Shown in pieces: positions 9,437-20,272 of a stretch of DNA of 50,287 bases (its first letter is position 1; each line of letters starts with the position of its first letter). The stretch is taken from positions 1 through 50,287 of the forward strand of contig JAHYIO010000024.1 of the NCBI GenBank assembly GCA_020543525.1, written 5' to 3'. Origin of the DNA: Coriolopsis trogii. Lineage: Eukaryota > Basidiomycota > Agaricomycetes > Polyporales > Polyporaceae. The translations under genes were made by a program, and so were the position numbers. The notes under the pieces were generated by a model. That model had not been told where the DNA came from. It searched no databases and saw only the letters and a program-made list of their open reading frames with translations.

Positions 9437-11834
9437 ATGTCGAAGCGAGAGGCAAGAAGCTTTGCCGCAGCAGGAGTGGACATCGACGCACCGCGTGCCA
9501 AACGTCGGAAGGAGGCCCCCGCCACGAGCAATGCAAGCCCCGACAGCAAGCAGAAGGTCGAGGCCACTCACGCGAACGGAGACTTGAACAACACGGTCGA
9601 GGTCGAGAATACAGAGTCGCAGGTGGAGGATAGGGAGACGGTTAGGGAGAATGGACTGAAACTGTGGCAGACGTTGAAGGATGCGGTCAACAAGGAGTGC
9701 GTGATCTATCCATGCTTACCCTCTCCCGCGTTGACCTGACGCATACATTGCACTCTTTACCGCCCACTACCATGGTCTCACTCTCGCTCTTGCCTGTGCC
9801 CTCTTGCTCGACCGCAGTGGCCAGATCGCCTCGTTCCAATTCATGCGGCTTCCGTCGAAACGACAGTACCCCGACTACTACGTCCAGATTAAACACCCAA
9901 TAGCTCTGGACGACATTAAGTCCAAGCTCGAAGATAGACAGTATGCGTCTCTTAAGGATGTTTATCAGGATTTGGAAACGTGCTTTCGCAATGCGAAACG
10001 GTATAACATGAAGGAGAGTCAAATATTCAAGGATGCCAAGTTCCTTCATGTACGTTCTCCGTCTCGACATCCCCGCTGCGATTTGCACCCATTCACTTCG
10101 TCTCTCGGCTTTACTTAGAAACTAGCTACTAAAGAGTACGACCGGATGTCGGGCAACAAGGAAGGTGGCCACGACGACGATGGGTCTGACGATGAGCCCA
10201 AGAAGAAGAAAGCCCCGACTGCGTATCGACTGCTCAAGACGAGACTACAGAAGTTGGTGGATAAGACTGACGAAAGGTGCGCAAAATCTGATTGCCTCGA
10301 GAGTCGACGCCTCTTCTCACGTCTTCGTTATAGTGGTCGCGTGCTGTCTACCATCTTCATGGAGCTCCCTAAACGTAAAGAGTGGCCCATGTACTATACC
10401 ATCATCAAGAAGCCTCAGTGCTTGGAGAACATCTTCGTAAGTCACTTACTCGTCGTTACCTCTCCTATTTTTTGACCTCCGCTCGGTAGAAAAAGTTGAA
10501 ACGGAAGGAGTACCCCAAGCCAATCGATTTTGCGAACGATGTAGAACTTGTATTCTCAAATGCGTTGGAGTTCAACCAGGAGCATACGCAGATCTGGGAG
10601 GATGCGGTAACATTGCGCGTACGTGGGTTCAGCTATGATGCACATGTTGTTGCCTGATAGAGCGTAGGACTACTTCCGGAAGCTCATGTCAGACCTGCCG
10701 GAGCCTTTCGCAATCCTTGCTTATGCCACCGCAGGAGACCGCCCAACGAAGATCAAGTTGAAGGTACCTAGAGTTACCGCTACTCCAACCCCAATCACTG
10801 CGTCTGCGTCTTCTCTACCGTCGTCGAATTCGATTACGGTACCGGGATATCGTGCAACATCCTCTAACCAAGCCATTGACAAGCAGGACAACGCTCCCGA
10901 ACCCTCAGGGCCGTCACCTCGTCCCCCGACCGCTGTCAAGTCTCCTTCTATTCATTTCCTACCTGTTTCACCCGCCCCAGCGCCGGTCTCTTCACAACCT
11001 TCGACATCTTTGAACACCATTCGTACGTCCGCACTTGCGCCGACACCTAATCCGCCAGCGATCAGCGTACAGGCACAGAAACAAGGGCATATAGTAACCC
11101 CAACTCTTCAGACACTGCCACCCTCCCCTGCGCATGCACTCAAGAGACCTTCCCCGTTCCATGCCGACCCCCACGTGTACCAGAACCCTGTTATTGCCCC
11201 TATAACCCTTGCCGTTGCGCGTCCTTCACCGCACCCACCTGCAAAGCGGTACGCGCACCCTCTGAAGCACGCAGTGATCACGACGGTGCCACATTGTCGC
11301 AGGCTCATCCTGGACCACACGGCTGGCGTGAGGACGTGGGCGATGCGGCTTTCGGGTGGCGAAGCTGGTGTGATAGTGTCCCACCTCACGTTCTTCAACC
11401 ACTCGCGGGGCGATGATGATGAAGATAGCAGCGAAGACGAGGAATCCCGCAGACAGGAGGAAGAGGAAGAGGAAGGAGAAGACGAGGAGGAGGCTGCGCC
11501 CGTACCTGAGAAGAAGAAGGAGAAGAAGGAGAAGAAGAAGAGAGGTCGTGGTAGGCCTCGCAAGGGGCCGGGAAGACGACCGGTCGCTGCTGTTGCTGCT
11601 GCTACTCCCACTACTCCTCTTGTTGACGCTTCTCCCAAGAAAAGCTCTGGTAAGGGCAAGGCTCCTCAGAGACAACAGCTCGGGCCGGTTGAGCTATTGT
11701 TCAACGGCACGTCAATCGCGTCCAGGGAGGATAATACTTGGGCTGTGCAGGTGCCGTTTGGTTCAAGCGTGCTCAAAGTGGGCGAGAAGGGTGAGATGAT
11801 GTGGAAGGTGTACTTGGACAGAGCTGCTTTTTGA
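9437..11834 (+). CDS. Double-bromodomain protein, Rsc4-like chromatin remodelling subunit
   Basis: Six exons (9437-9696, 9818-10049, 10119-10276, 10334-10436, 10490-10618, 10668-11834) join in phase to give 682 residues. The N-terminus is basic and disordered (RAKRRKEAP). Bromodomain 1 contains LPSKRQYPDYYVQIKHPI and ends with NAKRYN; bromodomain 2 contains KEWPMYYTIIKKP and SNALEFNQEHTQIWEDA. The Asn in each (RYN, EFN) is the usual acetyl-lysine contact. A long Pro/Ser/Thr linker follows, then a conserved region (VPHCRRLILDHTAGVRTWA), an acidic run, and a KKRGRGRPRKGPGRRP AT-hook-like stretch, ending in a short conserved tail (MMWKVYLDRAAF). Tandem bromodomains with this C-terminal region fit RSC-complex subunit Rsc4, which binds acetylated histone H3; assignment to that subunit is by layout. 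Confidence 0.85.
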
Positions 11835-11964
11835 CTGCTATGTCTTTGAGTGTTCTTTTCTACTAGCTGCTCGGTCTTTTTGTTCCTATACCTCGTGTCT
11901 TAGTGTGTAAGATATCATGATTTAAATATAGCACCGTATAATGTCTGGTGTACCGTGAATGAGA

Positions 11965-12357
11965 TCACTCTGAGACTGCACGAAAGTCTTCTACGCCTGA
12001 GGCCTCAGTAGACGCACGCCATCGCTCCAGTTTCTCTGCTAACGGCACACGCTCGTCTTCCGTACCGCTATCCGGGTCATTTGGTGGATCAGGTACGTAC
12101 AGCTGGTACCGCCCCGTTTCTGCCGTCCGATACTCCATGTACCAGTGCAGAAGCTCCGCCCTATCGATTGGCCGTACTTCGTACCCTTCCGAGCCCCTAC
12201 GGACGAACTTTCGAGGGCGGTGATGCGTCTGTCCCGCCGCAGGGACTGACAATGCGAGGTCAATAGCGAGTCCGCCGGGCGTGCGAGAGGGAACGAGGGT
12301 AGAGATGAGGGCAAGAGTAAGGACTGTCGTATACGAAGCTTGGGTATGTACATGCAA
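11965..12357 (-). CDS. Small protein of unknown function
   Basis: A minus-strand frame ends with DPPNDPDSGTEDERVPLAEK, LERWRAS and DFRAVSE at 11965. The segment GYEVRPIDRAELLHWYMEY looks like genuine coding sequence. The frame has no ATG at its 5' end (it opens at a TTG). The likeliest start is the nearby ATG reading MYIPKL, joined by an intron from gtatac to gcattgtcag of about 116 bases. It lies tail-to-tail with the bromodomain gene, about 130 bases apart. I do not recognise the family. Confidence 0.4.
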   Translation of the reverse strand: MHVHTQASYTTVLTLALISTLVPSRTPGGLAIDLALSVPAAGQTHHRPRKFVRRGSEGYEVRPIDRAELLHWYMEYRTAETGRYQLYVPDPPNDPDSGTEDERVPLAEKLERWRASTEASGVEDFRAVSE

Positions 12358-13071
12358 GCGCGCGGTCTATATACTGTCTAAAGTGAACATGATGTCATCA
12401 TCAGTAACCGAAGATACTGAGCGTACGAAGGGGGTGCAATCGAGCCTGACATGGCTATACACGGGCAGCCGCGCCGACGGCTCATTTCTCGCATTAAGTA
12501 CCGGAGGTCGAAGGTCGCAGATCGCGGGCGAAGTCGCACACGAAAACGGAGGGAAACTTGTCTGTCGCTACTGGGATGGATTCTGGATGCTTTATGGAAC
12601 AGGCAAGGAGGTTCAGGGTCGGTCACGCACACGTAGCAAGTCAAGTTGAGCTTCTGGGAGTCAAAGAACTAGCGGAAAAGCACCAAAGTGAGAGTCAGGG
12701 CGCCAGCGAAATTGAATACTACACTACTTGAATAGTCCTCTACATAGAGAGAGAGAGGCGCGGCGATATACGGAACTAGGGGGAGGGGTGGTGGAATGCA
12801 AAGCGGGTGAAAAAGGGGTGTGCGACAACATTGTGAAAAATGCTTGTATACACTTGTACAGAAGCAAGCGGACGGCAAGCGGACGGAAACGATGTGAAAC
12901 CATGAGCGTATCGATCATAGCGACACTTGTAATACAGGCAGGAGACGGGGTAGGAGTCAATAGGACGACGATGGGATGGATGACGGAGAGATACCACTTT
13001 CGCTGAAATACAAGGCATGCACCATTTTCCAGAGGGAGTCGTTATACACCGTAGCGGGTCGCGAGACGCTC

Positions 13072-16000
13072 CTAGATGACGGGTGGGAAGCTCGAGACCT
13101 GGGCAGCCCAGCCGACCGCGTCGTGCTGCTTGAAGCCTGTCAGGAGCTGCTGGAACATGCTGTTCAGCTCTGGCGACGGCTGGTTCCAGCGAATGATGGC
13201 GTTGCAGAACCACAGCAGACTCTGCGGGCGCGGAAATGGGCCGAGGAAGCCGACCGTCAACACATGCGCTCCCACGAACATCACGTCACTGCCACTCACC
13301 TTCGTGATCCCCGCAGGGTTCATCTGCACGAGCGTGCAAAGCCCGCGGAACGCCGAGTCCTTCTCCTCGTTGTCGCGAATTTCGTACAAAGCCTGGCACC
13401 ACGCCTGTGCGAACTCGGGCAGGAGGGGTGCGACGATCCCAGGGTGCATGAGCCCGATACGTCCGATAGACACCGCCGCGTTGTCATGCAAGCTCCTCGG
13501 GGCCTTCGGATGGAGCAGAATGGGGATTAGGCGGGAGATGAGGGGGTGTACCCATGTCTGGAATTCAGCGTCGTCTGACGGACGACGAGGATGTGTCAGC
13601 TGCACTCAAAACAACACCATAGTACGAGACTCAACTTACTTCGCCCAAACCGCAGCGCGATCTCGCCGACGGCCCATGCTGCATTGTTGCAGGCGCTGAT
13701 GAACTCCATTTTCGGCTCGGGGTCCAGCTGGAGAATCAGCTCCTGCATGACGGCCGGGACGTGTGGTCTCAAAAGAGGGAAGCAGTTCATGGCCATGTCG
13801 CCCACGAGGGCGTACCCTGACTGGCGTACGGCAGCATGAGGATGCTTGAGGCAGACGGTGAGGAGGGAGAGGAGGTTGGGCCGGCTGCGAGTAATGTGCG
13901 GCTCGAGCGCCATCCCCAATCCCTGCATGAGCCCTGATAGCAGATCGAGAGCTACGACTAGGAATGAGCGGTCAGGCTCGTCCATCTCAGGATGCTGCTG
14001 GTACGCCTGGTACTGCAATAGCAACTGATGCACGATTAGCTGACATCGTTCGAAGATCGGCCCTGCATAAGGTAGGAAGGCGGGACCGATCGCGATCGTC
14101 ACAGAAGCGAGACACTGCCCATGATGTCAGTCAAGACTGACACTAGCGACAAACGGCAGGATGTACCTCGAGCAGAGGGACGAGATCGTCATCGTCGTCC
14201 TGCAGCTTGGTCCATCGCTTCAGCAATGGTGGCATGAGAATATCAACGTATGTGGGGTTTTGCAGTGCCGATCCGACAGCATCTGCAAGCGTCCCAACGG
14301 CATCGTAGAGGATGAGCATGTTATTGTGCTGGTATTTGTCGAACGCGAACACGAGGTTGCGAAGGACCGGCTCAAGGTAAGGTGCGAGCTCCGGACCCGC
14401 ATCCTTTTCGAGAGTCGCGAATGCACTGCACCCTGCTTCCTGGACACGCTTGTTGTTGTCCAGAACCATGCGAAGTAGCTAATATGCGAAAGTCAGTGCC
14501 AAGAGCTAAGAAGATGTCCTGCGGAACTGTGCTCACGCCTTCCAACGTAGGCACGAAGAACTGGTTCTTGTGCTCTTCTGAAATCGGTTGCGTGCACCAA
14601 CTCGCATACCTTCCAAGAGTCCAACATGTGATAGATCGGACCAATGGCTACATTGGTGGGTCATTGAGCGCAACGGAATGGGGTCGCGCAACGTTCACCA
14701 CGCACCTTGGGATCGTTAAGGGTGTTGATCAGGTAAGGGACAAGCGTTGGGAGGTGAGGCTCAACAGCATCGATACAACCTGGACGCGATGTCAGCCGCA
14801 CGTTCGCCCTCGATACATGTCGGATAATGCGTACCTTCAGCCAACGCACCGAGCGCAAGAATGCCGCTCTCCCTTTGGAGCCAGTCCTCACTCCAAAGCT
14901 TCGCTTTCAAGGGCTCCAAAAGCACATTGAGAAGGTCCACGCCAAACCGCACGGCTAGGACGTCGAGCGCAGCGGCTGCACACTTGCGCAAGTTCCACTC
15001 CGTCGACATTTCCTCGGCGAATTCATCGTCATCCAACTCATCGTAGTCGTCATCTTCGCCCTCGTCCAGCTCCTCCCCATAACCTCCAACATGCTTTCCT
15101 GAGCCATCGTCTTCACCATTGGCCTCGTGTTCGAGGCCATGCGACTTGCCACCATAGTGGCGCGGCTTGATATCGCTCTCCTTATCAGGCACAGCTGCAT
15201 CCTCCTCGTCGCCCTGCAGCCAAAGCAGGTCGTCTTCGCTGTAGATCATGCAATCCAGCAAAACGGGAGCGACCTTTGCGAGTAGTGGGTGGAGGTAAGG
15301 GGCAAGGTCGGGGCCCTCGGCGAACGTGAGCCAGAACTTGCAGGCCTCGAGAGCGACGTTCTCATTCTTGTCCTTCGTCGAGTAAAGCATGTACTCCGCT
15401 ACGTTCGTCATCTCGGGCATGAGCTTGTCCGGGCGCGATGCGAGGAGCAGCACGAGAGCCTGGCATACGTGCCGCCGCACCGACAGATCCTCATCGGATG
15501 CACGCTTGGAGAGGCACACGATCAACGTGTCGATGTGCGTAGAAGGGGCGTGGCAGCCGATGGGCACGACGTACGAAAGGCAGGCGATCGCGTGTGCACG
15601 CATCCGTGGATGTGGATGCTCAGAGAGGACGATGAACTTGGGGATCATGTAATCTAATGACATCATGCCATTGATCTCGACGTCGAGCTTTCGGGGGTAA
15701 TCCTCACATGCTTTTTCCAGGACGTTGAATGCAGACTGTAAGAAGAGAGATGGTCAGCACTTGTCGTCGACCATCCAATATCTGCAGAGGTATACTGGAG
15801 AGGCCATAGTCAGCCGTATTCGGCTCAAAGGCACCGTAGGGCTTCAAATCGTGGAGAACCGGCAGGCGTGGGATGTCTCCCATACATTATCAGTGGAAAT
15901 CTCAGTACACACAGGAACGCCACATGTGAGGCATATTTTCGAGTCATGAGGAGGACGTTGCTCCGCAAATTGCGCGTTTGTCTGATGTCCAGGGAGGGGG

Positions 16001-16589
16001 GAAGGGGAAAGCACATGTCACGAAATGTGACAGACATGATACGAGGTAGAGGACAAGCATATGGAATGATTGAATCTGAAGGGGGTACATACCTCTTGTT
16101 GATCTGCGTTCGGGGCGTCCAGCATATGCACCAGCTGCTGTAAACATTCCGGCCAGTTCTTTGGCTCCAAGATGCCAAGGAACGCGATGATGTCCTGAGC
16201 AGCCGCATTTCGTATCATGATCGCAGGATCATTGAAGGCAGTCAGGACGGCAGACTTGACAAACGCTGTGACATCCGGTGCGGCGCGGAGGACAAGGCGA
16301 GCATTGTTCTTGAGGAGATACCCCGCTATTGTGCGAATCCGATCGTCCTCTTGCGGCATTGCCGAGAGGATGTAGGCCAAATAGGCAATGTAGTCGGGCG
16401 CACGCGTGAAATTGTTCAGTTTCTGGATAATGAGATTGTTATGAAGGGGCGTAGAGTTATGAATGAGACACGATGAGGACATACGTGAGTGATATTCCGC
16501 TGCACGGAGGCATTGTGAGTGTCGGTGGATTCATGGATGGTTTGTAAGATTTCCTGAAGGCCGGCTTGTTGTGGTGTCCAGGAGGCCAT
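13072..16589 (-). CDS. KAP104: Transportin / karyopherin beta-2 (Kap104), truncated by a late stop
   Basis: Eight exons (16589-16485, 16422-16093, 15735-14835, 14779-14706, 14647-14537, 14478-14167, 14114-13640, 13574-13072) join in phase to 936 residues, near the family's usual length. HEAT-repeat landmarks include [39 protein letters not shown], the acidic loop ([11 protein letters not shown]) before the [17 protein letters not shown] repeat, [18 protein letters not shown], and [13 protein letters not shown] near the end. Transportin carries PY-NLS cargo such as RNA-binding proteins into the nucleus; the acidic loop is where Ran-GTP triggers release. The frame hits TAG at 13074-13072, yet the next nine codons read ERLATRYGV and then TAA (13044-13042), which matches the normal family C-terminus. 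Intron 16092-15736 is unusually long (357 bases). Confidence 0.9.
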
Positions 16590-16821
16590 GGCTAGGGGTA
16601 GGAATGGGGAAGGGAGAAGAGAAGAACACGTTTGACGTCTGAGAAACGGCCAGTACTAATATTTGCAAAACCAACCGCTTATCTGCGATCTAACCTGGGA
16701 TAAGGGAGGATCTTTGTCACATTGACGACTCTCACCCTAAAGCCGCTTGGCCAAACACAAGGTCCGACAAGAGCGCTTCAGTCGGAGACATCTTCTGGTC
16801 ATTTCTTTTGAGCCTCAGTTG

Positions 16822-17707
16822 TGCGGTCGATTGACAGATTCGCCTTCCCCACCCCGCCTCCCTCGCAAAGCGATGTGGGTCCATCGGACTATTCTCCATC
16901 TCCTCCATCCAGGCGGTACACAATGCCTGCTCCCATAATAGCATCTCCGCTCTCTCCCAATACTACCGGTATATCAGTCGTCAACCTCGACTCCGCATCG
17001 TCTAGTGGACTCGCCACGCCTGAACCACCGTGCATCCATTGACCCGTATTGACCCCGCCTCAGTCTTCCTCCATCGCCGCTGTGAGGAACCTCGGATCCT
17101 ATGCGCAGATGACCGACACTTCGAGCTACTCATCAACACGATTGCGCCAATCAAACACGCTGGAAAGCGTCAATCCTAGCTCTACCGGAGAACTCAGTGC
17201 GATCTGTAACCACAACAAGGACGAAAGCCCCGAATTCTCCCGATGCATCCTCTGCAGCTCCGAGACGGAGGCCTACCTCTCCTTACGGAGACCGAGAGCC
17301 TTCACTGTCCTCCCCGGAGCGCTTCACACGAAGACCTCTGTTGAGTCTCGGGACGTCGCAAGCGACCTCTAGTTCACCCGATAGGCGTCCGGGTTCAACA
17401 GCCAGTGTCCTACCTTCACCGTCATCTGCTTCACCTTCCACCGCCATGTTTCCACACCGTATCGCAGTTCCTACCTGGCCTAGAAGCGCGCACTCGATTA
17501 TTTGGGAACCGGGGCTTCTGTTTGTCGTTAGGAGAGATCTACGAGATGCAGGAACACTTGCGGCATGCGCTATGTGAGTATATCATGGCTGACTTTCCGG
17601 GCCGGTATGTGTATGTCGGTTTATTCCCGAAGGCAGCCTCTGACCAGGAAGCAGGCTACGGTTGGCTACGATGCGGACGAACACAGAGTGGTGCAACGAC
17701 CGAATAA
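16822..17707 (+). other. Ser/Pro-rich coding-like region, unresolved
   Basis: Plus-strand frames here look like a disordered regulatory protein: MPAPIIASPLSPNTTGISVV, SSGLATPEPP, a possible 37-base intron (gtgcat..cctcag), then SSIAAVRNLGSYAQMTDTSS in one frame, PDASSAAPRRRPTSPYGDRE and STASVLPSPSSASPSTAMF in another, and EIYEMQEHLRHALCEYIM further on. The frames cannot be joined cleanly by splice sites, so this may be a decayed gene. It starts about 230 bases from the transportin start, in divergent orientation. No family was recognised. Confidence 0.3.
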
Positions 17708-18029
17708 ATCTGCAATAAGATCGAGATGGGGTACGTGTTGCCCTGTCTATCTCCTACATAGTAGCCGCACTCAATTATCTATCTTATGGCCCAACTTATT
17801 TCTCATGAACCTCGGCAAGTGGCTATGGCCTTACGCGCTGTGGATGCCAATCCTTGGGCGCCTCCGAGACCTACACCTGCCTCGCTATCCCCTGCTACAA
17901 GCGCCTAGACTCCGATTAGCAGGACTCGTGGAGTTTGCAATGGTGAAAATGCGGTTTTTCTGCGTGCCCTACAAGAGGAGAAAAGGAGAAAGTGTGGCAG
18001 GATTTTGCAGGGACGCGACCCGCCTGACG

Positions 18030-18758
18030 TCAGCGAGTCTCCCCCATCCAGTACGGCGTGTCCACCATTGGAGCGCGCTTCGACTTTTGGTCCGTGAGCT
18101 GCGCGCCGAAATCAAAGTCGGCTGCACGAAAGACACATGTCAGGCGGTGACGCACCGGACAGGCTTATGGCAAGAGGCACGTACTGATCTTGACGTGGCC
18201 CTGGGCATCGAGGAGAACGTTTTCTAACTTGATGTTACGGTGGATGATGGACTGGCTGTGCAGGTGCTTGAGACCCTTGCAAGTCTATTCCGCCGCACTA
18301 GTGAGAAAAAACGAATATTGATGCACCTCCAGACAAATTTGCACATCCAGACAGATACTTGAGATGTGGTGCTCCTCGAGCGTGTTGTTCCCAATGATGT
18401 CTGTGATTGCACCGTGCTCCATGTACTCCATTATGACCCAGAGCTCGGAACTCCTGATGAGGTACGCATCGAGGAAGTTCACGATGTTCTGGTGCTGCGA
18501 CTCCTTGATGACCAGAATCTCGTTCACGATCAGCTCTTTCCGCGGCTGGTTCCAGAGGTCCATCTCCTTGATGGCGACCTTCGTGCCTGTAGCGTCCACC
18601 TTCGCGACGTAGCCGTGTCCCGACGCCCCTTACCCGACCTTGCGAATCTTGCTGTACAGCGCCTTCGGGTCGTCCGCGCTCACAACGCTCTTCAGCTTCT
18701 CCATATTTTGAGCCTCGTTCATCGTTCTGATCCACTTCTCCTTCTCCGGCGCCAGGGT
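18030..18758 (-). pseudogene. PAK/Ste20-type protein kinase pseudogene
   Basis: The minus strand reads TLAPEKEKWIRTMNEAQNME, DDPKALYSKIRKVG, then TAA at 18632-18630 exactly where the Gln of the glycine loop (GQGASG) belongs, then GASGHGYVAKVDATGTKVAI with the VAIK lysine, MEYMEHGAITDIIGNNTLEE, a 60-base intron, [33 protein letters not shown], another intron, and TDFDFGAQLTDQKSKRA with VDTPYWM. The catalytic HRD is HRN (AAC at 18236-18234) and DFG is DFD (18119-18111). After PYWM the APE region and the whole C-lobe are missing; a stop follows at 18030. Introns are well kept. PAK kinases act downstream of Cdc42/Rac; this copy cannot be an active kinase. It abuts the duplicated segment on its 5' side. 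Confidence 0.88.
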
Positions 18759-19012
18759 CTAACGTCGTCGGTCTTCGTCGTCTCTGCCTTGTCGTCGTCG
18801 CCGTCGAGGGCATCAAGGACAGAGCAGAGGAATGGAGGTGGGGTATATGTAGGCGTATACGCCTGTGCCTAGGTCGTTCATTCATTAGTTCAGCATCCTG
18901 TATTCGACACAGTGCTCGAGGAATACACATACCGCCGTTCCAGTTGCCTCAAGAGATTATCCGTTTGAACTCCCCGCGTGTACTACAAGAAATACTAATT
19001 ATACATATTGTC

Positions 19013-19586
19013 TCATTCATTCAAGAAGATGTCCCACCCTTGGACAATGGGGAGAATCACTGCATTCCAGCAGTCTGCCGGCTCCCCTCCTTCTGGCACA
19101 GAGAATTGAAATTGCTCTCTGTGCCGGCGCCCGCCTGTGCGATTGATGTACAATGAGTGCACGCGGTAGAGGGAAAAAAGGGACGCACAGTCGTAGCATT
19201 TGTGGCGAAGATTCGATGCGCACAACGCCAAGGTCAGATGGACCAGGCGTTCGAGTCGATGAATATTCGCAGTAGGTTCTTCGGACGGGGGCCAGGATCC
19301 TAGGAGCGTTGGATTGGCTGAGGGACAGGACCGCCGCCATTCGGACATTCTTCGTCCAACGTCATTCGTTCTACCAACTTTAATGGTGATGATGTTCGAC
19401 GACGCCTCGTCTGGAAAACGACGAGGATCGTTAGAATGGTAGAGAGCAAGCAAAAGGCCAAGAAAAGAACATACCTCGAACCCAATATGCGTATATAAAG
19501 CCATGCGACTCTGCCAGAGACAAGGGGAGGCAGCATGTGCGTGCTAGGCGCTCTTCAGTGGTCTCTGGAAACGATAGAGGGTTCAT
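19013..19586 (-). CDS. T5orf172 (DUF1766/Mug113-like) domain protein, copy C
   Basis: Exons are 19586-19475, 19410-19189 and 19134-19013 on the minus strand, 151 residues, with the same exon lengths as copy B. Motifs are GFIYAYWVRG, ITIKVGRTNDVGRRMSEW, RRSCPSAN, HRLERLVHLTL, CYDC, RRHREQFQF and a C-terminal DIFLNE. All donors and acceptors are good (gtatgt..ttttccag; gtgcgt..cgcacag). A probable 5'UTR intron (gtaagtg..gactcag, about 55 bases) ends exactly at the ATG. This is the best preserved of the three T5orf172 genes in the window. Enzymatic role is unknown. Confidence 0.78.
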
Positions 19587-19840
19587 CTGAGTCAGTATAA
19601 TCATACAGAGGCATGAGAAAAGAGAACAATACACTTACCTCCTTGTATCTGGGGCATAGAGGTGGCGGCAGGGAAGAGAGAGGGAGAGAGGAGTGAGCTG
19701 GCACTTGAGTAACTAGAGCGCAAGAGCTGTCAAGGGTAACCTCTAGGTTCTCGCGCTGGGAACCTATAATCAAGTGTGCTTCCCGCGACAATATCTTGAG
19801 GAGTAGTGGTGCCGGCGCTGCATCGTACCATCGTAGCTGG

Positions 19841-19874
19841 GCACACACACACACACACAAACACACAAACACAC
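19841..19874. repeat. CA-rich microsatellite
   Basis: An imperfect (CA)n tract with aaca interruptions lies upstream of T5orf172 copy C, at the place equivalent to the tract at 5389-5408 but longer. Confidence 0.85.
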
Positions 19875-20272
19875 GGCGTGTTTCGAGCACACTGTGTACA
19901 CTTAGGGAATTTTTTCTTGAATATTTACGATTGTACATGTATCTACCTGGATGAACGCGAGTCAGTACACGTCGTTGATCGGGCATGGAGATGTATACGT
20001 ACTAGTCCAAGCAGAGGCGCTCCTCTACGCTCCCGTTCGACGCCACAGTGTCAGTACCTAAAGTCTGTGCTCAAATACGCTCATACAACACATCCTGTTC
20101 ATGATTCTGCAGATGGATGAGACTTAGTGCACGGTATACGAGGTTGTTACCTACTACTACTACGTCCGCGCTTGACTGTGCACAGCCACCCGCCTAACCG
20201 TGCGCGCGACATTCGAAATAAAGCCGAGCTAGTAGCTTTGCGCACATAAAGGGTGGAGTGATGCACGATGCC

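Larger units (their letters stand above)
18815..20272. repeat. Segmental duplication, copy 2
   Basis: This is the second copy of the roughly 1.4 kb unit seen at 4370-5797, in the same orientation. It carries T5orf172 gene C, the first two exon-like blocks of a 7TM gene (GTGVYAYIYP.. SIPLLCP then stop) and the upstream region. Its left end joins directly to the PAK pseudogene and its right end to unrelated sequence, so the 7TM start here is stranded. This suggests that copy 1, where the 7TM sequence continues, is nearer the original. Confidence 0.75.

Noticed and set aside
11108..11659. Minus-strand Ser/Leu-rich frames opposite the bromodomain gene
   Set aside because: They mirror the acidic and basic runs of the real plus-strand exon.
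12378..12960. Small frames between the unknown gene at 11965 and transportin
   Set aside because: No motif, no splice support; probably 3' and intergenic sequence with a GA-rich patch.
18298..18930. 210-codon minus-strand frame through the kinase region
   Set aside because: It is a different frame from the kinase motifs and gives a low-complexity Arg/Gly-rich product.
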